Source: an uncultured Sphingorhabdus sp. (GTDB lineage Bacteria; Pseudomonadota; Alphaproteobacteria; Sphingomonadales; Sphingomonadaceae). Taken from it: a stretch of DNA of 12,606 nt. Positions 6,324-12,606 of this stretch are shown piece by piece. A model generated the notes under the pieces. It searched no databases and was not told where the DNA came from. It saw only the letters and a list, made by a program, of their open reading frames with translations. The stretch covers positions 1 through 12,606 of the forward strand of contig CALMYW010000531.1 of assembly GCA_937873665.1 (NCBI GenBank), in the 5' to 3' direction. Numbering within the stretch: the first letter of the stretch is position 1; every line of letters begins with the position of its first letter. The position numbers were made by a program, and so were the translations under genes.

Positions 6324-9295
6324 CGACTTCACGCCTGATCGAGAACTGGTTGCCCATCGCAGCGCTTGGCGAGGAGAGCGTGCGCGAGCGGCGTTCGATG
6401 ACGGCATTGCCGCCGACCTACTACCTGCACGTGTGGTGGGCGCGGCGGCCGCTGGTGGCATCGCGGGCGGCAGTGCTCGGGTCGCTGTTGCCGGCTGACG
6501 CGGATCAAGAGCAGTTCAAGCGCGCGCTTGGTATCCATGGCGATCCGGTCAAGACGCGGGCGCAGATCGATGCAGCAAAACGAACCGGTGAAGATCTTGG
6601 GCTTGACCCATACGGCTACGAGCGCGCCTTCAAGTACGCACCGACGGAGTCGGAAAAGAGATGGGTTAAAGCGGAGGCCAAGAAGCTCGGTCTCACCGCA
6701 CCCTCGGTGCTAGACCCAACCGCTGGCGGAGGGTCCATCCCCTTCGAGTCGGTTCGCCTTGGCTTGCCGACCTACGGCAACGACCTTAATCCGGTGGCAG
6801 TGCTGATACAGCGCGCGACCTATGACTGGCCCGTACGCTTCGGCGACCAAGTGCGCTCCCGGTTCGCTGAGATCGCGAAACGCTTTGTCGAGATGGCAGA
6901 ACCGCGCTTCGTCGGCGTGTTCCCAGTGGAGCCCCAAGGGACTCAGGTGCTGGGCTACCTTTGGGCCCGCACCATCACCTGCCCCCACTGTGACGGTCTG
7001 GTGCCGCTGTCGCCGAACTGGAAGCTGGCTGGGGACGGCACCGGCGTGCGAGTGAAGCCCGACACCGCGGCGCGTCGCTGCAGCTTCCAGATCGTCACCA
7101 AGGCCAAAGACCACTCCGAGGGTACGGTGGCGCGCGGTGATGGCCTGTGTCCATTCCCGGACTGCGGTCGGCCGATAGACGGCGACCACATCAAGTTGGA
7201 AGCGCAGGCCGGGCGCATGGGCGATCAGCTCTACGCCGTCGTCTACAAGCACCGGGTGATGAAGACCACCAAGACCGGGCGAAAAAAGGAAGGCTGGGAG
7301 CGAGGTTATCGAGCGCCGACGCCCGAGGACGAAGTGGCGGAGCTGATCGCACGGCGGCTGGCCGAGAAGATGCCGCTGTGGGAGGCCATGGATGACGTGC
7401 CAAATGAGCGCGTTCCGCCGACCATAAACGATGATCGCCCTATCCAATACGGCATGCCGCTTTGGCGCGATTTGTTCTCACCTCGGCAGTTGCTCGGCCA
7501 CGTGACCACGGTCGAGGTTTACCGAGAGCTCCTGGACGAGGAGCGTGCTGCTGGACGACTGGACGAGCTGACGCGGGCTGCACTCGGTTATCTCGCCCTC
7601 TCCATTGACAAGCTGCGCGACTACAACTCACGAATGTCCGTTTGGCACTCAGCGCGCGGCGTCATGACAAATACTTTCTCCACCCACGACTTTTCATTGA
7701 AGTGGTCGTATGCAGAAATGGCCCCGGCAGTCACGGGTGGCGGCTTGGACTGGGTGCTGGGTCAGACGGAGAAGTGCATCGGTGAGCTCGTCGCACTTGT
7801 TCGACCTGCCGACGCTGTTGCAAAGAGAGGCGGCAAGGCCAGCGAGCTCGACCTTCGCATGGGCGGCGGCTTGTTTGTCGCCGACGGCGCCCCCGCCTCT
7901 GCGCACCAGACAATCGAACTGAGTTGCAAGTCCGGCGACGCGCTGGACCACATCGGCGATGCCAGCATTGACTGCGTGGTGATGGACCCGCCGTACTACG
8001 ACAACGTGATGTATGCAGAGCTATCGGACTTCTTCTATGTCTGGCTCAAGCGCACCGCTGGCCGGGTGTATCCGGAACTGTTCCGTCGCCAGCTCACCGA
8101 CAAGGACAGCGAGGCGGTGGCCAACCCGGCCCGCTTCCGCGGAGAGAGGGGCGCCAAGGTGCTGGCCGGGCGCGACTACCAGGAGCGCATGGCGGCGATC
8201 TTCACCGAGTGCCGGCGCGTGCTGAAGCCCGACGGCATCATGACCCTAATGTTCACCCACAAGGCCACCGGCGCCTGGGATGCGCTGACCAAGGGCCTGA
8301 TGGAGGCCGGATTCACCATCACGGCCTCGTGGCCGATCAACACCGAGGCCGAGGGCTCGCTGCACATTAAGGACAAGGCCGCGGCCAACAGCACGATCTT
8401 CCTGGTCTGCCGGCCGCGCCCACCCAAAGCGGCCGACGACACCCTGTACTGGGAAGACGTGGAGCCGAACCTGGCCGCCGCGGTGCGCAAGCGCGTGGCT
8501 GAGTTCCAGAAGGCCGGCATCCGCGGCGTTGACCTGTATCTGGCCAGCTTTGGCCCGGCGCTGGAAGAGTTCTCCAAGCACTGGCCACTACGCCGCGGCC
8601 GCCCGCGGCCGCAGCCCGAGCAGACCCGCCGCAATCGCCAGGCCGCGCTGTTCCAGGAGGAGTCCGATCCATACGAGGCGACGCCGGAAGATGCACTGGA
8701 GGCTGCACGGCGCGAGGTGAAGGACTGGCGTCTCAAGCAGCTCGTGCAGCAGAACACCCGCGCCGAACTCGATCCGTCCACCGCTTGGTTCGTGCTGGCC
8801 TGGGACAGTTTCGGAGCACCGGAATTTCCGTACGACGAAGCGCTGATGCTGGCCCGCGCCGTGGGCGTGGATCTGGAGCGCGACATCGTCGGCAAGCTGG
8901 CCGAGAAGAAGGCGAACAACCTGCAGCTGCTCGACTCCGCGGCCCGCGTCGCCAAAGGACGGAGCGGTTCGGCCGACGGCTCCAGCGGCATGCTCGATGC
9001 CCTGCACCATGCGGCGCAGCGCGCCCGCAGTCGCGGTGCTGCCTCCGCACTGGAGCTGCTCCAGCACAACGGCCTCGATACCGAGCCGAAGTTTCTACTC
9101 GCTCTCGAAGCCCTGCTGGAAGTGCTGCCGGTGCCGCCAGGGCTGCGTGGCGAAGCCGGAGAGGCCGAGGACCACGCCGGCGACTTCGATGCGCTGGAGA
9201 AGCTGCGTCGCCTGGCCTTTGCCGATCAGATCGGCCAGCCCGAGCAGTTGCGCATGTTTGAAGAGCAGCAGCGCGCCCTGGAGACGGCCGGGTGA
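6320..9295 (+). CDS. DUF1156-family adenine-specific DNA methyltransferase
   Basis: A 991-aa protein whose N-terminus is the DUF1156 signature (LHVWWARRPLVASRAAVL, 36-53). The AdoMet-binding motif I is VLDPTAGGGSIPFESVRLG (130-148), with an acidic GNDLNP following (153-158). The catalytic motif IV is VMDPPYYDNVMYAELSDFFY (554-573), the DPPY typical of N6-adenine or N4-cytosine methylation. Between them is an unusually long insert of about 400 residues, including a CPHC (221-224) and CPFPDC (277-282) pair that look like a zinc ribbon and may belong to target recognition. A helical C-terminal extension follows from about 700. It overlaps both neighbours by 4 nt, with GGGA at 6309-6312 as its ribosome site. 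It probably marks host DNA so that the ATPase/helicase partners spare it; the target sequence is unknown. Confidence 0.93.
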   Translation: MTTSRLIENWLPIAALGEESVRERRSMTALPPTYYLHVWWARRPLVASRAAVLGSLLPADADQEQFKRALGIHGDPVKTRAQIDAAKRTGEDLGLDPYGYERAFKYAPTESEKRWVKAEAKKLGLTAPSVLDPTAGGGSIPFESVRLGLPTYGNDLNPVAVLIQRATYDWPVRFGDQVRSRFAEIAKRFVEMAEPRFVGVFPVEPQGTQVLGYLWARTITCPHCDGLVPLSPNWKLAGDGTGVRVKPDTAARRCSFQIVTKAKDHSEGTVARGDGLCPFPDCGRPIDGDHIKLEAQAGRMGDQLYAVVYKHRVMKTTKTGRKKEGWERGYRAPTPEDEVAELIARRLAEKMPLWEAMDDVPNERVPPTINDDRPIQYGMPLWRDLFSPRQLLGHVTTVEVYRELLDEERAAGRLDELTRAALGYLALSIDKLRDYNSRMSVWHSARGVMTNTFSTHDFSLKWSYAEMAPAVTGGGLDWVLGQTEKCIGELVALVRPADAVAKRGGKASELDLRMGGGLFVADGAPASAHQTIELSCKSGDALDHIGDASIDCVVMDPPYYDNVMYAELSDFFYVWLKRTAGRVYPELFRRQLTDKDSEAVANPARFRGERGAKVLAGRDYQERMAAIFTECRRVLKPDGIMTLMFTHKATGAWDALTKGLMEAGFTITASWPINTEAEGSLHIKDKAAANSTIFLVCRPRPPKAADDTLYWEDVEPNLAAAVRKRVAEFQKAGIRGVDLYLASFGPALEEFSKHWPLRRGRPRPQPEQTRRNRQAALFQEESDPYEATPEDALEAARREVKDWRLKQLVQQNTRAELDPSTAWFVLAWDSFGAPEFPYDEALMLARAVGVDLERDIVGKLAEKKANNLQLLDSAARVAKGRSGSADGSSGMLDALHHAAQRARSRGAASALELLQHNGLDTEPKFLLALEALLEVLPVPPGLRGEAGEAEDHAGDFDALEKLRRLAFADQIGQPEQLRMFEEQQRALETAG

Positions 9296-12200
9296 GCCTG
9301 CTGCGCGACCACGACTGGCGCATCCGCTACACGCCCGAGCAGGGAAACCTGCTCGACCTCGTGTACGTGCCGGCCCTGCGTTGCGCGCACACCTACGACC
9401 GCACCACCGGTTACTTCAACGCGCGGGCGCTGACGCTGGCGGCGCGAGGCGTTGAGTACCTGATCCACAACGGCGGCCGGATGCGGCTGATCATTGGCTG
9501 CACGCTCGATGAGCCCGAGGTTCAGGCGATCGAAAAGGGACAGTCGCTGCGAGACACCGTTGAAGCGCAGCTGCTGGCGAGTCCGCTGCAACCGCAGCGC
9601 CCCGAAGAGACCGATGCCTTGGCGCTGCTGGCATGGATGGTGGCCCATGGCATCCTTGAAACCAAGGTCGCTATCCCCTGCGACGCCCAGCGTCGCCCGC
9701 TGCCAGCCAGCGGCCCGCTATTCCACGAGAAGTCCGGCATCTTCGAAGACAAGACCGGCGACAAGATCGCTTTCAACGGCAGCCTCAACGAGACCGCTGC
9801 CGGCTGGACGCTCAACTGGGAGAGCCTGAACCTGTTCCGCTCGTGGGTGGAGCCCGAGCGCGTCGCGGCGGAAGAAGAGAGCTTCGCCCGCCTGTGGGCC
9901 GACCGGGCCAGCCGCGTGATCACCCTCGATGTGCCGGCCGCGGTGCGGCAGGACCTGCTGCGCTTCCTGCCGGCGGATGATCGGTTGCCGCCGGGCATGC
10001 AGCCGACCGAACCGGATGGCGATGGCGTCGAAACTGAGGCGATAGATTCCGTACTGCCTGTACCCATCGTCGATCTTGACGAGCGACGGCGCGCGCTGTG
10101 GGGCTTCATCCGCGAGGCCCCACGGCTACGAGGCGGCGGTGACCTGGTCGGTGAGGCCACAGCCGCGGTGACACCTTGGCCACACCAGGTGCGCGCTTTT
10201 CATCGTCTTTATGACCAGTGGCCGCCGCGCCTACTGATCGCTGACGAGGTTGGCCTCGGCAAGACCATCCAGGCCGGACTGCTGCTGCGCCAGGCCTGGC
10301 TCGCCGGGCGCGCCAGCCGCATCCTGGTGATGGCGCCTGCCAGCGTCTGCAAGCAGTGGCAGATCGAGCTTCGCGAGAAGTTCAACCTGAACTGGCCGAT
10401 CTACGACGGCCATGTGCTGCGCTGGCAACCCACGCCGGCGCAGCCCGAGGGTCGCGAACTGGCCGTGCTGCGATCCGAATGGCATCGCCAGCCGGCGGTG
10501 ATCGTTTCCAGCCACCTGCTGCGCCGGCAGGACCGCTTCGACGAGGTGATCAACCAGGCCGAGCCCTGGGATCTCGTGGTCCTCGATGAAGCACATCATG
10601 CCCGGCGGCGCAGCCTGGCCAATCTCGACGATGCGCGCCCCAACGCCCTCCTGCGGCTGATGCGTGAACTGGCGCCCCGCGTGCCTGGCCTCGTGCTGCT
10701 CACCGCGACACCAATGCAGGTGCATCCGATCGAAGTGTGGGACCTGCTAGCGCTGCTCGGGCTTCCCGACGGCTGGCATGGCCGCGCCTTCCTCGACTTC
10801 TTCGAGCTGGTGGCGCATCCGAATCCCTCGAATGAGGCGCTGGATCGCATCGCGCGGCTGTTCACGGCGGCTGAGCGGCGCTTCGGTCTGCGCGATCCGG
10901 CGCAGTTGCAGCGGCGGCTGGAGGGCGTGGGCGCGCTGCGCCTGCGCCGCGTGCTGGATGCCCTGCGCTCGGAAGCCAGCATTCCCCGCCGCATGCTCAG
11001 CGCGGAGGACCGGCAGTTAGCCCTGCGTCTGGCGCGACAGGCCTCGCCCGTGAGCTGCCTGATCTCGCGCCACACCCGCGCCTTGCTGCGGCGCTATCAC
11101 GAGCGCGGGCTGATCTCGACGCGCGTCGCCACCCGCATGGTCGAAGACCGGTTCCTCGATATGAGCGAGGGCGAGGCTGCGTTGTACGCGGCGCTTGAGG
11201 ACTACATCACCCAGACCTATAACCAGGCATCGAAGGAGGAGCGCTCGGCCATCGGCTTCGTGCTGACGATCTACCGTCGACGCCTCGCCAGCAGCATCCG
11301 CGCCTTGATCCTGACCCTCGACAAGCACCTGCAGGCGGTCCGGCAAGGCGGCGCCGTACCGGACCTGCTCTCCGCCGATGATCGCGAGGCGCTGGAGTCC
11401 GATGTGGATGCAGGGGACGAGGCCGACCTCGATGCGGCCGAGCGCGCGGCGCTGGCCCGCGAAGAGGCCGGCGAGATCGAAACCCTGCTGCGACTGGCGC
11501 GCAGCCTGCCCGAAGACACCAAGCTCGGCGCCCTGCGCGAGGCCATCACCGAGCTGCGCACGGGCGGACATGCGCAGGTGATGGTGTTCACCCAGTTCAC
11601 CGACACGATGGACCTCCTGCGCGAGAATCTCTCCGGCCAGGACGACCTGAAGCTGATGTGCTTTTCCGGGCGCGGCGGTGAGATCCGCGGTCAGGACGGC
11701 TCTTGGCGCACGATTTCGCGCGACGAAACCAAGCGCCGCTTCCGCCAAGGCGAAGCCCATGTGCTGCTCTGCACCGACGCCGCGGCGGAAGGACTCAATT
11801 TCCAGTTCTGCGGCGCGCTAATCAACTACGACATGCCGTGGAACCCGATGCGTGTCGAGCAGCGCATCGGCCGCATCGACCGACTCGGCCAGCGCTTTCC
11901 TGAGATCCGCATCATCAACCTGCACTACGAGGACAGCATCGAGGCCGACGTGTACCGTGCACTCGGGTCGCGTATCGATCTGTTCCAGACGGTGGTCGGC
12001 AAGCTGCAGCCGATCCTGTCCAAGCTGCCCAGCCTGATCACGGCGCGTGTGCTCACGGGTGGATCGCGTGGAGAAGCCGGACGCCAGCAAGTGGCTGACG
12101 AAGTTGCGCAGGAGGCTGATGCGGCCGAAGAGCAGAGCTTCGACCTCGACGCCATCCTTGAGGACGACCTGGTGATGCCGAGGCGGCTCACGCCGCCGCT

Positions 12201-12453
12201 GACGCTGCCGCACCTGGGCGCGGTGATGCGCGCGCCAGAGCTGCTGCCTACCCAGCTTCAGCTCACGCCGTTGGGGAATGCCGATTGGAGTCTGCGCCTG
12301 CCGGGCATGTCCAAGGCTGTGCGTGTCACCGCCGACCCGGAGTTCTTCGAGCAGCACGCCGGCAGCGTGGAGCTGTGGTCGCCGGGCAGTCCCGTGTTTC
12401 CGGAGCCAGAATGGGCAGAATGGCGACCAGGGGAGGCGATACCGCTCCAGTGA
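9292..12453 (+). CDS. PLD-like nuclease domain fused to SNF2/RapA-type helicase
   Basis: A 1053-aa protein with a GTG start overlapping the methyltransferase stop (GTGA), GGAG lying 8 nt upstream. Residues 1-210 form a phospholipase D-like domain: FHEKSGIFED (144-153, the HxK motif, His145/Lys147) and FNGSLNETAAGW (161-172), as in PLD-family nucleases. There is a single HxK, so a working site would need a dimer. From about 293 comes an SNF2 superfamily 2 helicase: motif I ADEVGLGKTIQ (317-327), motif II LDEAHH (431-436), motif III LLTATPMQ (469-476), motif V LLCTDAAAEGLNF (825-837) and motif VI QRIGRIDRLGQ (857-867). All are intact. It probably translocates on DNA and supplies the cleavage activity of the system. 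The helicase family is certain; nuclease activity is inferred from the motif. Confidence 0.95.
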   Translation: MSLLRDHDWRIRYTPEQGNLLDLVYVPALRCAHTYDRTTGYFNARALTLAARGVEYLIHNGGRMRLIIGCTLDEPEVQAIEKGQSLRDTVEAQLLASPLQPQRPEETDALALLAWMVAHGILETKVAIPCDAQRRPLPASGPLFHEKSGIFEDKTGDKIAFNGSLNETAAGWTLNWESLNLFRSWVEPERVAAEEESFARLWADRASRVITLDVPAAVRQDLLRFLPADDRLPPGMQPTEPDGDGVETEAIDSVLPVPIVDLDERRRALWGFIREAPRLRGGGDLVGEATAAVTPWPHQVRAFHRLYDQWPPRLLIADEVGLGKTIQAGLLLRQAWLAGRASRILVMAPASVCKQWQIELREKFNLNWPIYDGHVLRWQPTPAQPEGRELAVLRSEWHRQPAVIVSSHLLRRQDRFDEVINQAEPWDLVVLDEAHHARRRSLANLDDARPNALLRLMRELAPRVPGLVLLTATPMQVHPIEVWDLLALLGLPDGWHGRAFLDFFELVAHPNPSNEALDRIARLFTAAERRFGLRDPAQLQRRLEGVGALRLRRVLDALRSEASIPRRMLSAEDRQLALRLARQASPVSCLISRHTRALLRRYHERGLISTRVATRMVEDRFLDMSEGEAALYAALEDYITQTYNQASKEERSAIGFVLTIYRRRLASSIRALILTLDKHLQAVRQGGAVPDLLSADDREALESDVDAGDEADLDAAERAALAREEAGEIETLLRLARSLPEDTKLGALREAITELRTGGHAQVMVFTQFTDTMDLLRENLSGQDDLKLMCFSGRGGEIRGQDGSWRTISRDETKRRFRQGEAHVLLCTDAAAEGLNFQFCGALINYDMPWNPMRVEQRIGRIDRLGQRFPEIRIINLHYEDSIEADVYRALGSRIDLFQTVVGKLQPILSKLPSLITARVLTGGSRGEAGRQQVADEVAQEADAAEEQSFDLDAILEDDLVMPRRLTPPLTLPHLGAVMRAPELLPTQLQLTPLGNADWSLRLPGMSKAVRVTADPEFFEQHAGSVELWSPGSPVFPEPEWAEWRPGEAIPLQ

Positions 12454-12606
12454 ACAGAGCTATGTGCAATACTCTGCCTAGTCGCAGGCAGTTAAGGCTC
12501 GTCGAGCTGACGGTAGGTTTGACGGTAACTCGAAGTTCTAATTCGGAAATTTCCTTTTGAATCAGGATGTTCCGGTTGGTATTCCGGGGCACCCATACCA
12601 CCATCC
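12454..12606. other. Non-coding 3' flank of the operon with short repeats
   Basis: No convincing gene is seen here. The composition turns AT-richer than the operon, especially 12517-12576. It contains a direct repeat TGACGGTA (12508-12515 and 12520-12527), a 10-bp palindrome GGAAATTTCC (12545-12554) followed by TTTT, and an inverted pair TGGTAT (12577-12582) / ATACCA (12595-12600) 12 nt apart around TCCGGGGCACCC. The change of composition suggests the module boundary or the edge of a mobile island, but the window ends too soon to show an integrase or an attachment site. Confidence 0.4.
12474..12491 (+). terminator. Weak hairpin after the last gene, possible terminator
   Basis: CTGCCT (12474-12479) and AGGCAG (12486-12491) form a 6-bp stem with a 6-nt loop, 20 nt after the stop codon of the helicase gene. 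Only TT follows, not a T-run, so it is a poor match to an intrinsic terminator. It may protect the mRNA end or be chance. Confidence 0.25.

Noticed and set aside
8176..9069. Long minus-strand ORF (297 codons) inside the methyltransferase gene
   Set aside because: Ser/Arg/Ala-rich translation typical of the antisense of a high-GC gene; it lies fully under a well-supported + strand gene with clear motifs.
301..12453. Interpretation as a DISARM or BREX locus
   Set aside because: No DrmA/DrmB-type (YprA-like helicase, DUF1998) genes and no PglZ, BrxL or PglX-type genes are present; the core instead fits the DUF499/DUF1156/SNF2 type.
12326..12604. Minus-strand ORF at the right edge
   Set aside because: Mostly antisense to the helicase 3' end plus AT-rich flank; no recognisable domain, and I could not link it to an integrase.
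1..12606. CRISPR array, tRNA or rRNA
   Set aside because: No regularly spaced repeats and no recognisable cloverleaf or rRNA sequence was found on reading the non-coding stretches.

Overview
The window is high-GC (roughly 60-73% within genes), with dense wobble-GC codon use and Shine-Dalgarno-led, overlapping genes. This fits a proteobacterium, perhaps a gamma- or betaproteobacterium; the species cannot be read from the sequence. It is accessory DNA: almost the whole window is one six-gene defence-type operon on the + strand. No rRNA, tRNA, CRISPR array or transposase was recognised.

Layout: (1) 1-300 is a leader holding what may be the tail of an upstream gene (to 119) and an AT-richer stretch before the first gene. 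(2) 301-3339 is a DUF499-type P-loop ATPase. (3) 3339-3815 is a small conserved partner protein of 158 aa. (4) 3824-5539 is an AlbA_2 (Schlafen-like) / RecG-like HATPase / winged-helix protein, probably a regulator. (5) 5540-5669 is the only real gap inside the operon and holds clustered ATGTCC/GGACAT repeats that can form competing hairpins. (6) 5670-6323 is a 217-aa protein with an RX4H motif suggesting a HEPN domain. (7) 6320-9295 is a DUF1156-family adenine-specific DNA methyltransferase with a large zinc-finger-bearing insertion. (8) 9292-12453 is a phospholipase D-like nuclease domain fused to an SNF2/RapA-type helicase. (9) 12454-12606 is an AT-richer non-coding flank with short repeats.

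Junctions are tight: TGATG (1-nt overlap), an 8-nt gap, a 130-nt regulatory gap, ATGA (4-nt overlap) and GTGA (4-nt overlap). All six genes therefore probably form one transcript. ATPase + DNA methyltransferase + SNF2 helicase matches the helicase/methylase/ATPase class of methylation-associated defence systems (called Hma in the PADLOC work, as I recall it) and the DUF499-DUF1156 associations long noted in defence islands. The model I infer: the methyltransferase marks self DNA, the ATPase and helicase-nuclease sense and attack unmodified invading DNA, the AlbA_2 protein controls expression through the repeats that follow its gene, and the HEPN candidate is a possible second, RNA-targeting effector. 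The last two roles are the least described parts of the locus.
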